Positions 8,781 to 18,851 are shown, numbered from the stretch's first letter. The stretch is 64,000 bases of DNA from Marinomonas pollencensis (GCF_003387375.1 NZ_QUNG01000005.1:62001-126000), one strand, 5' to 3'. Notes: generated by a model not told the origin, from the sequence alone. Numbers and translations: made by a program.

Positions 8781-10931
8781 TTAGCCGCGACGCCAGGTGT
8801 GATATTTCTCTATCCAGGCCAATGCTCGCTCAGGAGTGTGCGCTCGCTTCCATTCACCTGCTGCGTATTTATTCGACTCAGCCCAGGTCGGGTAGGTGTG
8901 AATCGTCCCTAGAATTTTGTTTAAGCCAAGACCATGCTTCATCGCCAACACAAACTCAGCCAGCAAATCGCCAGAGTGCTCTCCAACTATGGTGACGCCT
9001 AAAATCTTATCTTTACCAGGTACGGTTAAGACCTTAACAAACCCCTTAGTTGAACTCTCCGCAATGGCGCGGTCTAGATCATCCAGGCCGTATCGCACCA
9101 TTTCATATTCGATGCCTTGTTCTTTCGCATCCTGCTCGCTTAAACCAACCCGGGCGACTTCAGGGTCAACAAAGGTCGCCCATGGAATGACTCGGTAATC
9201 CGCGCGGAACTTTTTAAAGGTACCAAACAAAGCATTTACCGCGGCGAACCAAGCTTGATGTGCTGCCACATGGGTAAATTGATAAGGTCCTGCCACATCG
9301 CCGACTGCAAAAATATTTGGAAATAAGGTTTCGAGATAGTCATTCGTCACTATAGTGCGCTTGGTCTCGACGCCTAAGTTTTCTAAACCATAACCTTCAA
9401 GGCGCGCTTGGCGACCCACAGCGCATAACAAGGCATCAAATTCAATGACACTTTCAACGCCGTCTTTTTCCACAATAAGACGTTTGATGTCGCCGTCTTT
9501 CTCACAACGAATTGCATTGTGTGAGGTGAGAATAGTCACGCCATCCGATTCCATACTCTGTTGTACTAAGGCTGATACTTCTTCGTCTTCTCGCACCATG
9601 ATGCGCTCAGAACGCTCAACCTGAGTAACATTAGAGCCTAGACGCGCGAAGCTTTGCGCCAGCTCTGAACCGATCGGACCGCCGCCTAATACCACCAGAC
9701 GTTTTGGCGGCTCGTCAAACTTGGCAAACTCGCCCCACAGGGTATCACTGGTGTAATAACCGACGTCATCTAGACCTGGTAAATCCGGCACAAATGGACG
9801 CGCACCTGTCGCTAAAATAATACTTCGAGCCGTCAGGCGCTGTGTGCCACCATCGTTTAGCTGGATTTCAACGGTCCAAGGATCAATTATTTTCGCGTAG
9901 CCTTGAACAACATCCACGCCCAAGTCCGTATAACGTTCAACACTATCGTGAGGCTCTACTTTACTAATAACATCATGTACGCGAGCCATGACCTTCTTAA
10001 ACGAAAACCTGGGATCAACATTTTCCAACCCATAGTGCTCCGCCTGACGCATTTGATGGGCCACTTTCGCACTTTTGATAATAGCTTTACTTGGTATGCA
10101 ACCGTAATTTAGACAATCACCGCCCATTTTATGGGCTTCAATTAAGGTCACTTTCGACTTCACTGCAGCGGCAATGTAAGCACTCACCAACCCACCAGCA
10201 CCACCACCAATAACGATCAAGTTACGATCAAAACTTTTTGGCTTGCTAAAGCCGGCGTACACTCGACGCGCCTTGATCACATCTAATAGTTTTTTCGCCA
10301 CCAAAGGGAAAACGCCCAATAACACGAACGAGAACAACAAAGAAGGCGACAAAATGCCAGACAAGCTTTCCAATTGGCCAAGCTGGGTGCCTGCGTTCAC
10401 ATACACAACGGTACCGACCAACATGCCCACTTGGCTAACCCAGTAGAAGGTAAACGCACGCAACGCAGTAAGGCCCATCAATAAGTTAATTAAAAAGAAA
10501 GGGAAGACTGGAACTAAGCGAAGGGTAAATAGATAAAAGGCGCCGTCTTTCTCAACACCTTCATTAAAGGCTTTCAAGCGACTACCAAACTTAGCCTGCA
10601 CCCAGTCGCGTAATAAATAACGTGATACTAAAAAGGCTAAGGTCGCGCCAATGGAGCTTGCGAAGGAAACGATTACCGTGCCCCAGAACAAACCAAATAA
10701 GGTGCCGGCAGCCAATGTCATTATCACCGCACCTGGCAATGATAATGCCGTTACGACAACATAAAGTAATAAGAAAGCACTGCCTACTAGCAGTGGTGCT
10801 TCTGCACGCCAGACTTCAAACTGCACCAGTCCTGATTTTAGCCCCTCAAGAGTTAATAACCGATCAAGGTCGTAATGGAAAAAGCCCACCACCAATAATA
10901 GGATAGCGATTACTAACCCGATTTTCTTCAT
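8781..10931 (-). CDS. TVP38/TMEM64-flavin disulfide reductase fusion
   Basis: A 716-residue fusion. Residues 1-230 form a TVP38/DedA-type membrane domain (SLPGAVIMTLAAGTLFG; VPVFPFFLINLLMGLT). From about 234 a full pyridine nucleotide-disulfide oxidoreductase follows: FAD loop VIGGGAGGLVSAYIAA, redox pair in GGDCLNYGCIPSKA, NAD(P)H loop VLGGGPIGSELAQSFARLG, second FAD site (FAVGDVAGPYQF) and the C-terminal dimer domain with HTYPTWAE. It resembles mercuric reductase but has no heavy-metal-binding domain and no C-terminal vicinal cysteines, so mercury is unlikely. The enzyme is tethered to the inner membrane. Substrate unknown. Confidence 0.85.
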   Translation of the reverse strand: MKKIGLVIAILLLVVGFFHYDLDRLLTLEGLKSGLVQFEVWRAEAPLLVGSAFLLLYVVVTALSLPGAVIMTLAAGTLFGLFWGTVIVSFASSIGATLAFLVSRYLLRDWVQAKFGSRLKAFNEGVEKDGAFYLFTLRLVPVFPFFLINLLMGLTALRAFTFYWVSQVGMLVGTVVYVNAGTQLGQLESLSGILSPSLLFSFVLLGVFPLVAKKLLDVIKARRVYAGFSKPKSFDRNLIVIGGGAGGLVSAYIAAAVKSKVTLIEAHKMGGDCLNYGCIPSKAIIKSAKVAHQMRQAEHYGLENVDPRFSFKKVMARVHDVISKVEPHDSVERYTDLGVDVVQGYAKIIDPWTVEIQLNDGGTQRLTARSIILATGARPFVPDLPGLDDVGYYTSDTLWGEFAKFDEPPKRLVVLGGGPIGSELAQSFARLGSNVTQVERSERIMVREDEEVSALVQQSMESDGVTILTSHNAIRCEKDGDIKRLIVEKDGVESVIEFDALLCAVGRQARLEGYGLENLGVETKRTIVTNDYLETLFPNIFAVGDVAGPYQFTHVAAHQAWFAAVNALFGTFKKFRADYRVIPWATFVDPEVARVGLSEQDAKEQGIEYEMVRYGLDDLDRAIAESSTKGFVKVLTVPGKDKILGVTIVGEHSGDLLAEFVLAMKHGLGLNKILGTIHTYPTWAESNKYAAGEWKRAHTPERALAWIEKYHTWRRG

Positions 10932-11067
10932 TGCGAAACTCCAAAATTACATTAAGTTGATTTGCCTACTAAGCGGAGAGGTCTCACCTCTCATTACGTC
11001 TATATCAGTAACAACATAGGCATAAGATTAAGGCTACTAATCGTTAGACGCGCCCAACTCAAAAAAC

Positions 11068-12276
11068 TTACAATGAAGATGAATTATTTTTAAATCGTTT
11101 TGCGATCAAACTTAAGCCACCGCCACAAACACAAAAAACCAACACGAGCGCAACCAAACCTTGAACGCCAAACAAGCTCAACATGGTCGCAAAACTCGGA
11201 GGCCCTATAGTGGAGCCTAAATTACCAAGTTGCGCCACTAAACCATAGGTTTGTGCTTGTTCATTAGGGTTGCGTGCTATCGCAGGAATCATTGACATGG
11301 AAGCACCTGTTACCATACCCGCAGACAGCACCATAACAGCCGCTAGAATACAGAATAAAACCGGCGCGCTAGTAAAGAAACTCAGCATAATCGCACTGCC
11401 AGCAATAACAGAATAGGCCATAATCGCCACGTTCTGAGGGCGCATCAGGTACTGCGACAAAGTCCCCGCTAAAAAAGTTCCAGCAATACTCATTAAAGGC
11501 AAACAGGTTCTAATAATGGAACGCAAATGCTCGTCTTCGACTAAACGCGGAATATAGGTTAACAGCGACACAAACATACAGGTGTAAAACAAAAAGATTG
11601 CCGCGGGCAATATATTTCTGGGGTTACGGTAAACCTGTGACATCTGGGCGAGGAGCTTACTCTGTTGTGTATTGCTTTGATTTTCATACAAAGTATTATT
11701 CCGCTCTAAGCGGAAAAACAACACACAGGCAACGCCGCCAATAAACAGACCATGGGCGAAAAATAAGCTGCCCATGCCATAATGGCGCAAAATCATTTCA
11801 CCAAATAACCCACTAATGGCAAAGGCTACCCCGAAGAATGTCCCCCATAGCCCCATGGTAATGGACCTATGCTGCGGCGCACTTAACCGAGCAATCATGG
11901 TCGGCGCGGCAACCACTACCCCCAACTGAGAAAAACCCTCGATCACACGGCACACCATCATCAGTTCGAAGTTTGGCATCAAGGATTCCAAAAAGGACAT
12001 CATAGAACCGAGTGCTAACGCCCCAATCAAAGAACGCCGATAACCTACCCGGCCGACAATAACACCTGCCGAGACCCCAAAAATAAGACCAACTACCCCA
12101 ACCACAGAAATCGCGGCACCGGTTAACGTAGCACCTTCTTGGTAGTGAATCAGAAGCGCATCATACGCGATGGAAAACTTGGCAAATTGCATCGCGACAG
12201 AAATGCCAGCGGCCCACAGCAGCATCACTTCTAGCCATGCTGTTTTTGTCTCATATGGTGAGGTATGTGCAGTCAT
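11068..12276 (-). CDS. Major facilitator superfamily transporter
   Basis: A 402-residue protein with about 12 hydrophobic helices. The loop between helices 2 and 3 (GVIVGRVGYRRSLIG) is the MFS motif A, and the helix 5 region (GLWGTFFGVAFAISGLFGE) is glycine-rich as in drug or metabolite exporters. No substrate can be assigned. A TTGACC/GGTCAA inverted repeat 45 bases upstream of the start may be a TetR-type operator, although no TetR gene lies nearby. Confidence 0.8.
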   Translation of the reverse strand: MTAHTSPYETKTAWLEVMLLWAAGISVAMQFAKFSIAYDALLIHYQEGATLTGAAISVVGVVGLIFGVSAGVIVGRVGYRRSLIGALALGSMMSFLESLMPNFELMMVCRVIEGFSQLGVVVAAPTMIARLSAPQHRSITMGLWGTFFGVAFAISGLFGEMILRHYGMGSLFFAHGLFIGGVACVLFFRLERNNTLYENQSNTQQSKLLAQMSQVYRNPRNILPAAIFLFYTCMFVSLLTYIPRLVEDEHLRSIIRTCLPLMSIAGTFLAGTLSQYLMRPQNVAIMAYSVIAGSAIMLSFFTSAPVLFCILAAVMVLSAGMVTGASMSMIPAIARNPNEQAQTYGLVAQLGNLGSTIGPPSFATMLSLFGVQGLVALVLVFCVCGGGLSLIAKRFKNNSSSL

Positions 12277-12320
12277 TCAACGACCTTATCAATAAAAGCA
12301 ATGAGTTAAATACATATTAA

Positions 12321-12336
12321 TTGACCTTTCGGTCAA
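12321..12336. promoter_or_regulatory. Possible TetR-type operator upstream of the MFS gene
   Basis: TTGACC, four bases, GGTCAA: a perfect 6-bp inverted repeat in the divergent region between the MFS gene and the iron-binding protein gene. Spacing and sequence look like operators of TetR-family repressors. It could serve either gene. Confidence 0.4.
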
Positions 12337-12473
12337 AGTTTTTCATGATTTTACTGTAAAAATCATCTCTGCGATGCTCAAACCATAAAAAAAGATCCGC
12401 TCTCACTAGGCTGTTTTATAGAACGCAACACCGCGTCCCTCGTTCGAGGACTTCCGACTTATTAACATTGTGG

Positions 12474-12492
12474 GATAATGATTCTCATTTAT
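12474..12492. promoter_or_regulatory. Fur box
   Basis: GATAATGATTCTCATTTAT matches 14 of the 19 positions of the consensus Fur box, including the first nine. It ends 29 bases before the ATG of the siderophore-binding protein gene, where it would overlap the promoter. This predicts repression by Fe2+-Fur under iron-replete conditions. Confidence 0.75.
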
Positions 12493-12521
12493 TACAATAA
12501 CCAAATGAGTCGGAGAGTTAA

Positions 12522-13382
12522 ATGAAGGTAAAAAGTATCGTTGCTTCAAGTGCGTTAATCCTAGCCAGCCAAATCGCGATGGCAGCGCAACCTGAGCGTA
12601 TTGTGAGCTTTGATTATGGTAGTTTGGACACGCTAACAGAGCTAGGCTTAAGCAGCCAAGTTGTCGCGGTTCCTAAACAAACGTTACCGGATTATTTAGC
12701 GGAATATAACACAGACAAATACACGGATGTGGGCAACGCTAAAAACATCGATATTAAAGCTGCAGGCAGCGCAAATCCGACATTAATTATGATCAGTGGC
12801 CGCCAAAAAAGCCACGAAGAAGAGCTTAAGAAAATCGCCCCTGTTGAAAATGTGAGCTTTGATAATAAAGATTACTGGAAAAACTTTACCGCCCAAGTTG
12901 AGCATATTGGTCAACAATTTGGCGTAGAAGATAAAGCGCAAGCCGCACTTACTAATTTGCATACCAATATCGATAAGTTAAAAGCCAAAGTTGGCCCTGA
13001 CAAACATTTTGTTTTAGTTCTGCATAACAATGGCCATTTGATTATGGGTAATTACCCTGTCGTTGAGCAGGTCATGGGGCTTACACCTGCGAAACTACCT
13101 GCCGGTGTAGAAACGAAGAAACGTGGTAACCGTAGCTTCACACCACTAACACCTGCGAACATTGTGGCGATGAAGCCAGATGTATTGTACGTAGTAGATC
13201 GCAGTGTCGCCATTAATAAGCCTGAAGAAGCACTAGACCTAGCAGCACTTAAACAAAAGCTAGTAGAACTGGGCGGCAAAGACATTAAAGTCAGCAACCT
13301 GAACCCTGCTTTGTGGTACATCTCAGGCAACGGCCTAGAGAGCGTTTATCTGCAAGCAAAAGAAGTCGCTAGCGCCTTCTAA
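12522..13382 (+). CDS. Periplasmic siderophore-binding protein (FatB/CeuE type)
   Basis: A 286-residue cluster A-III binding protein with a signal peptide (about 1-21, ending AMAAQ). The mature start PERIVSFDYGSLDTLTELGL and the segment DVGNAKNIDIKAAGSANPTLIMISGRQ match ferric siderophore receptors of ABC importers. It delivers an iron chelate to an inner-membrane permease. A Fur box precedes it and a strong terminator follows at once, and no permease or ATPase genes are next to it, so it is an orphan that must use a transporter encoded elsewhere. Confidence 0.83.
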   Translation: MKVKSIVASSALILASQIAMAAQPERIVSFDYGSLDTLTELGLSSQVVAVPKQTLPDYLAEYNTDKYTDVGNAKNIDIKAAGSANPTLIMISGRQKSHEEELKKIAPVENVSFDNKDYWKNFTAQVEHIGQQFGVEDKAQAALTNLHTNIDKLKAKVGPDKHFVLVLHNNGHLIMGNYPVVEQVMGLTPAKLPAGVETKKRGNRSFTPLTPANIVAMKPDVLYVVDRSVAINKPEEALDLAALKQKLVELGGKDIKVSNLNPALWYISGNGLESVYLQAKEVASAF

Positions 13383-13407
13383 CTCACTGGCAAACAGACA
13401 AAAAATC

Positions 13408-13443
13408 AAAAATGGCGATAAGGGCAACCTTATCGCCATTTTT
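13408..13443 (+). terminator. Rho-independent terminator of the siderophore-binding gene
   Basis: A perfect 16-bp stem (AAAAATGGCGATAAGG and complement) with loop GCAA, running into a T tract. This is the clearest terminator in the window; it isolates the binding protein gene from the TRAP genes downstream. Confidence 0.9.
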
Positions 13444-13609
13444 TTCTCACAACGGCCCATTATTGATTTTATGCCACTGCTATTGATAGAAGAGATAAGC
13501 CATTCTGTTATAAAAAGATATGAGCTACATTACAGAGGAAGTCATACCGATTAGAAATTAACCTATCCCGTCTCGCGCAATACACAAATAAAAATAACAG
13601 GGAGAAAAT

Positions 13610-14548
13610 ATGTTTAAAACATTGTTCATTGCCAGTTCACTATGTGCCGCTCTCATGACTACCCCAGTCATGGCGACAGAACGAATCTCTATTGGTACTG
13701 GCGGTACCGGCGGTCTGTTTTATGTTATTGGCGCAGGCATTTCTGAAATACTTAACAAGTACATGGATAACACCACTGCCCGTGCCGAAGTAACAGGAGC
13801 GTCAATCGAAAACAATCATCGTGTTGCTGCAGGCCAGATGACGCTAGGGCTATCCTCTTCTTCCACACTATTTGAAGCAAAAAATGGCTTAGGCCCTTTC
13901 TAAGCAAGTGGCCCCTTAGACGTTGCAGCGATTGCTTATTTATATCCTGCCGTGTTGCAAGTAGCGACGACCTCTAACACCAATATTCATAGTTTTGAAC
14001 AACTTAAAGGAAAGCGTGTCAGTGTAGGGCCTCCGGGCAGTAATGCTGCGGTCTTGGCAACGCGTTTATTGCAAGAATATGGGGTTTTCAGTGACATAAC
14101 ACCACGCTTCTTATCTTATACTGAAGGGGTAAAAGCACTGATTAATGGGCAAGTAGATGCCACCGTCGTTTTAGCCGGTGCACCTACCTCTTCATTGATC
14201 GACTTGGACTCACAAACACAGATGTCCCTACTTTCTGCCGCACCTGATAAACTTGAAAGTTTGATCGAGAAGTATCCTTTCTATCAAGCCTATTCATTGC
14301 CAGCCAATACTTACCCTGATCAAACCAAACCCGTCACTATGATTAATGATCCGGCTATTTTATTTACTCGTGGTAAAGAAGACCAATCAAGTATTTATCA
14401 GATCACTAAGACGGTTTTTTCTCACTTAACCGCATTAGGACAGATTCACCCTCAAGCTAAAGCAATTTCACTGACTACGGCAGAACACACCCCCATTGCT
14501 TTACACCCAGGAGCACAACAATACTTCGATCAAATAAACACAAAATAA
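13610..14548 (+). pseudogene. TAXI-family TRAP solute-binding protein, broken by an in-frame stop
   Basis: The reading frame encodes a complete TAXI binding protein of about 312 residues, with a signal peptide (ending VMATE), the family core ISIGTGGTGGLFYVIGAGIS and FEQLKGKRVSVGPPGSNAAV. A TAA at 13901-13903 interrupts it after GLGPF, and the same frame continues without a gap as ASGPLDVAAIAYLYP. One base change (C or A to T) explains the stop. The product would be a 97-residue fragment without the ligand cleft. The partner permease is also damaged. Stop readthrough or a sequencing error cannot be excluded. Confidence 0.85.
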
Positions 14549-14563
14549 ATAGGAGTATCGGCC

Positions 14564-16529
14564 ATGTGGAAAAACACTCTGCAAAGTTTGCTCATCCCAT
14601 CACTAACAGCAGGAAAGCGGGAGAAGAACCTCGTTTCTTTGTTGTTTAGTCTTATTGCCATCAGCATTGCAGGGTTGGTTTTATATGGCGCTTATTATGG
14701 CGGTATTACCGCTTTACTATTGAGATCCTCTTTCTTTTCTCTTGTCGCATCTGCTGCTATGTTGCTTTATGGGCTGCGCTATCAACACGCTATTCAACGT
14801 AGTGTATTTTATCTGTTAGCTGTCATAGCTCTGATTCCTGGTCCTTACCTATGGGAACACTACATCGATATTATTATGCGCGGAGCTATGTCGATTGGGA
14901 TGGATTTATGGATTTTTATCGCGCTCATTACCGTGATATTTATATTCGTTCGTATGGCGGTAGGCTGGGCACTAATTACATTAATGACGCTGGCTTTTCT
15001 TTATGCGTATTTTGGTTATCTCATACCAGGAAAATACGGCCATAGTGGTTATGACCTGAGTCGTTTAACCTCTACATTAATGCTCTCTACAGAAGGTGTT
15101 TACGGCGTGCCTATGGGAGTGGCAGTTGAGTATATTTTTCTCTTTGGCTTATTCGGGGCCATTTTAACCAAAATTGGCACAGGAGAAGTGTTTGTCGATA
15201 TTGCACGAGGATTAACAGGCAGAGTTCAAGGTGGCCCTGGTTTATCTGCTGCTTTATCCAGTGCCTTACTAGGCTCTCTCAATGGCAGTGCCGTCGCGAA
15301 CGTTGTCACAACAGGTACCTTTACTATTCCTCTGATGAAGCGAGTGGGGTACAGCGCGAAACTGGCTGGCGCGATCGAAGCTGCCGCCTCCTCGGCAGGG
15401 CAAATTATGCCTCCTGTCATGGGAGCGGCGGCGTTTTTGATGGCTGAAATGATCGGCATCCCTTACGCAGAAGTGGCTCTAGCGGCTCTGGTTCCTGCCC
15501 TTTTGTACATCCTAGCACTAATGATTTCTGTTCGTCTGGAAGCGGGTCGCCTAGGTTTAGAGCGCGACCCTGAAGCAGGCTGGAGGCTGTTACTCGCCAC
15601 ACTCAAAACGAAATTTTATCTGCTGCTGCCACTGGTTATACTGATTGCTCTCATGGTATCAGGAAAATCGCCAACCCAAGCCGCGGTGATGGGGATTATT
15701 ACTGGACTGTTAGTCTGTCCATGGAAAAAAACTACTCGTCTGAACCTAATAGACCTCATTGCGGCCTGCAAAGAGACGCTTTTATCAACCTTACCTATTG
15801 TTGCCGCTGTTGCTGCAGCTGGCGTTATTATTGGCATATTGAATTTAACCGGCATGGGACTCATGCTATCTGGCTTGATTATTGAGCTAGGGGACGGCAA
15901 CTTATGGGCCGTACTGTTATTAACCGCCTTAGCCTCTTTTGTTCTCGGTATGGGGTTACCCACTTCCGCAGCGTATTTATTACTCGCTGTCCTGGTTGCA
16001 CCAGCAATGACACAGCTGGGAATGGCAACGCTTTCTGCCCATATGTTTATTTTCTATTTTGGTTTGGTATCAGCCATCACTCCACCAGTGGCTTTGGCGG
16101 CTTATGCCGCGGCGACTATTTCCGGAGCCAAGCCTAATGAAACAGCCATCGAATCTATGCGCTTAGGCTTTGTGAAATTACTGGTGCCTTTCTTATTTGT
16201 TACCATGCCCGGCATACTACTAATCGGCTCCACATCCAGCATCATTGCTGCTATCACCTTTGCGACACTGGCAACTGCTGCCATGAGTATCGGCTTTTCT
16301 GGTTGGCTGTATGAGCACTTAGCTTGGGGGGGTACGCTCTTTGTATATTAGCTCTGCCATTTTGATTGCGTGGCCTGCGGCCGCTACCGATGCTTCGCTT
16401 CTGGTTATTTTCGCACGCAGTATTGGTGTGACCATTTTGCTCGCATTATTGGTTAAAAACTATATAGATTCTAAGCTAAACCATTGCGCTAGAAACAGCC
16501 TAAACAACGCCAATACGAACGAAATATAA
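14564..16529 (+). pseudogene. Fused TRAP transporter permease (DctQM type), frameshifted near its 3' end
   Basis: The first frame gives 595 residues of a fused 4+12-helix TRAP permease, including GLSAALSSALLGSLNGSAVANV, SSAGQIMPPVMGAAAFLMAE and LGMGLPTSAAYLLLAVLVAP, all typical of TAXI-partnered permeases. It ends abruptly at TAG (16349-16351) just after seven G (16325-16331). Removing one G lets the frame continue to 16529 through RSLYISSAILIAWPAAATDA, the last membrane helix expected of this family. So a one-base insertion in a homopolymer truncates the C-terminus. It starts 15 bases after the broken binding protein gene, in one operon. Confidence 0.8.
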
Positions 16530-16549
16530 TCTGCACTTTGCTGAGATCA

Positions 16550-17494
16550 TTACGCTCTTGGACTTGGCGGTCTGGCGCCCACTAAGGTGGGCATAACTTC
16601 TCGGATGAGTTCAAAAAACTTTCTTAAGCGAGCTGGGTAATAGCTCGCATAAGGGTAAACAAGATAAACCGGTAACGGGTCGGCACGCCATTCTGGTAGC
16701 AGCTGTACGAGTTCCCCTGAAGCCAGATCATCATTGACCATCCAAGCTGATGAAACGCCAACACCAACCCCTGATAGCACAGTATTACGTAATGCATATA
16801 GGCTGTCTGTAACGAATCTGGGGGTAAATTCAAGGTCTCGGTTGATCCCTTGTGCAGCGCATTTCAAAGTGACCTTATTGCGATAAAAAGTACTTAGCGC
16901 TACCCAAGGCAATCTTGCTAACTCATCAACCGTTTTGACATCAGGATAATCAGCCAGTAACGCGGGCGACGCCACGACAATACGTGGCACTTCAGCTAAT
17001 AAAATAGCCACCATAGATGAGTCGGTAATTTCACCCACACGAATGGCGCAGTCAATCCCATCATTAATAAAGTCAGGTGAATGGTCATTGAGCATCCACT
17101 CCACAGAAATTTGCCCATGCTCTGCAAGATAGCGCACTAAGGGAGCAATCAACTGATCTTGTCCGAACGCATGGGGAGCTCGAACTTTTAGCGTGCCAAC
17201 CGGCTCATCATTGGCATTAATAAGGTCTTCTTCTAATGCATCCCAGCTTGCGATCAGCTGTTTTGCATGCTGATAACAACGCTCTCCATCGTCGGTCAGC
17301 TTCATCGCATGCGTTGTACGCATAATCAACTTAGCGCCTAACCTAGCTTCCAAAGATTTTAGACGACGGCTGACCGTTGGTTGTGTGGTATTAAGTTGTA
17401 ATGCCGCCGCTGACAAGCTACCGCTTTCCACGATACGAACAAAAGTTTGCATCATTTCTATACGGTCGATGCCACCTGATTTGATTTTTTTCAT
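16550..17494 (-). CDS. LysR-family transcriptional regulator
   Basis: About 314 residues. The N-terminal domain carries MMQTFVRIVESGSLSAAALQ and the recognition helix TTQPTVSRRLKSLEARLG; the effector domain follows from about residue 110 (GTLKVRAPHAFGQDQLIAPL). A TTG 14 codons further upstream would extend it, but the ATG at 17494 fits family length better. It is divergent from the MFS gene at 17602 with about 107 bases between the starts, so it probably controls that transporter. It is convergent with the broken TRAP permease. Confidence 0.83.
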   Translation of the reverse strand: MKKIKSGGIDRIEMMQTFVRIVESGSLSAAALQLNTTQPTVSRRLKSLEARLGAKLIMRTTHAMKLTDDGERCYQHAKQLIASWDALEEDLINANDEPVGTLKVRAPHAFGQDQLIAPLVRYLAEHGQISVEWMLNDHSPDFINDGIDCAIRVGEITDSSMVAILLAEVPRIVVASPALLADYPDVKTVDELARLPWVALSTFYRNKVTLKCAAQGINRDLEFTPRFVTDSLYALRNTVLSGVGVGVSSAWMVNDDLASGELVQLLPEWRADPLPVYLVYPYASYYPARLRKFFELIREVMPTLVGARPPSPRA

Positions 17495-17601
17495 ACGCTT
17501 AACGTATATCAGTTTTACCTTTGCTGTGGCTACCAATTTTTTCCTAAAAAGGCTAAAAATAATCGAATCCTAACCGCTTCTTATCAGAACGAGATCCTAT
17601 T

Positions 17602-18813
17602 ATGTCTTTGCAAACAAGCTCTATTGGAACTTCCCAGCAGGAAGAAGCAGGACCTTCACGCTCGCTTCTTTTCAGCCTAGCGGTCGGCGCAGGGTTAAGT
17701 GTGGCTGCGATTTATTACAATCAGCCTATGCTCGGTAACATTGGCCAAGACTTTCACGCCAACGTCAGCACAACTGGCCTGGTTCCTACCTTGACTCAGA
17801 TCGGTTATGCGTTAGGCATTTTGCTGCTGATCCCATTAGGAGACCGCTTTAACCGCCGCCATGTTATTTTAGCCAAAGGTCTAATGCTCACCCTAGCGCT
17901 CATTCTATGTTCTTTTATGCCTTCTTTAAATGGCATGTTAGTCGCTAGTTTGATCATTGGTATTATGGCAACCATGGCTCAGGATATAGTGCCAACCGCG
18001 GCCATATTAGCGCCCGACGCGCAGCGTGGTAAAGCCGTTGGTACTGTCATGACAGGATTGTTAATCGGGATTCTATTATCACGAGTAGTAAGCGGCGTAG
18101 TCACAGAAGTTGTCGGGTGGCGTGTTATGTATCAAGCGGCGGCGGCCAGCATTTTGGCTATTTCCTTGGTACTTTGGCGGGTGTTACCAAATCTAGAAGT
18201 CCAAACCCGCGTCAGCTACTTCAAACTGATGCGCTCCATGCTAACCTTATGGATCCTTCACCCTACCTTGCGTCGAGCCGCATTTTCACAAGGCTTACTG
18301 GCCCTTGCCTTTAGTGCATTTTGGTCCACACTGGCGGTCATGCTCCAGCAGAATTATGGCTTTGGCAGTGCGACCGCAGGAGCCTTCGGGTTAGCTGGCG
18401 CAGCTGGTGCTTTGGCGGCCCCGCTGGCAGGCAGACTGACGGATAAACAAGGCCCTTCTCGAGTCACACAAGTGGGAGCCGCTTTGGTTGTGTTTTCCTT
18501 TGTGATTATGTTCTACCTACCCTATCTGTCGGTTAATGGGCAAATCGCGTTAATTTTAGTATCAGCCTTTGGTTTTGATTTTGGCGTTCAAGCGGCGCTC
18601 GTCTCTCACCAAACTTTAATTTATGGCATAGACCCGACGGCACGCGGCCGCCTTAACGCGTTATTTTTCACCTGTATGTTTATTGGTATGGCGGTGGGCT
18701 CTGCATTAGGCAGTCTGGCGTTGATGAGTTTAGGTTGGAGTGGTGTCGTATCATTAGCGACGATTGCTGGCATTTTAAGCTTAATCATTCGTATGACTGA
18801 GCGCTCTGAATAA
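17602..18813 (+). CDS. MFS transporter (YnfM-like)
   Basis: A 403-residue, 12-helix transporter. AAIYYNQPMLGNIGQDF near the N-terminus and PLGDRFNRRHVILAKGL (MFS motif A) are characteristic of a family of exporters for sugars, arabinose-like compounds or drugs; RGKAVGTVMTGLLIGILLSR is motif C-like. The substrate is not predictable. Its expression is likely governed by the divergent LysR gene. Confidence 0.8.
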   Translation: MSLQTSSIGTSQQEEAGPSRSLLFSLAVGAGLSVAAIYYNQPMLGNIGQDFHANVSTTGLVPTLTQIGYALGILLLIPLGDRFNRRHVILAKGLMLTLALILCSFMPSLNGMLVASLIIGIMATMAQDIVPTAAILAPDAQRGKAVGTVMTGLLIGILLSRVVSGVVTEVVGWRVMYQAAAASILAISLVLWRVLPNLEVQTRVSYFKLMRSMLTLWILHPTLRRAAFSQGLLALAFSAFWSTLAVMLQQNYGFGSATAGAFGLAGAAGALAAPLAGRLTDKQGPSRVTQVGAALVVFSFVIMFYLPYLSVNGQIALILVSAFGFDFGVQAALVSHQTLIYGIDPTARGRLNALFFTCMFIGMAVGSALGSLALMSLGWSGVVSLATIAGILSLIIRMTERSE

Positions 18814-18818
18814 ACCCA

Positions 18819-18851
18819 AACGCCCATCTGGCTAAAAACCTTGTGGGCGTT
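18819..18851. terminator. Stem-loop between convergent MFS and chemoreceptor genes
   Basis: AACGCCCA and its exact complement (8 bp) with a 17-base loop, a few bases after the MFS stop codon. No strong T run follows; a plausible but not classic terminator. Confidence 0.45.

Noticed and set aside
8781-10931. Mercuric reductase annotation.
   Set aside because: No heavy-metal-associated domain, no C-terminal cysteine pair and no mer genes nearby; only the general disulfide reductase core is shared.
13952-14548. A separate 198-residue protein starting inside the TAXI gene.
   Set aside because: It is the same frame as the upstream fragment and holds the middle and end of one TAXI protein, so it is the back half of a pseudogene.
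16341-16529. A separate 62-residue membrane protein after the TRAP permease.
   Set aside because: Its sequence is the expected C-terminal helix of the permease, shifted by one base.
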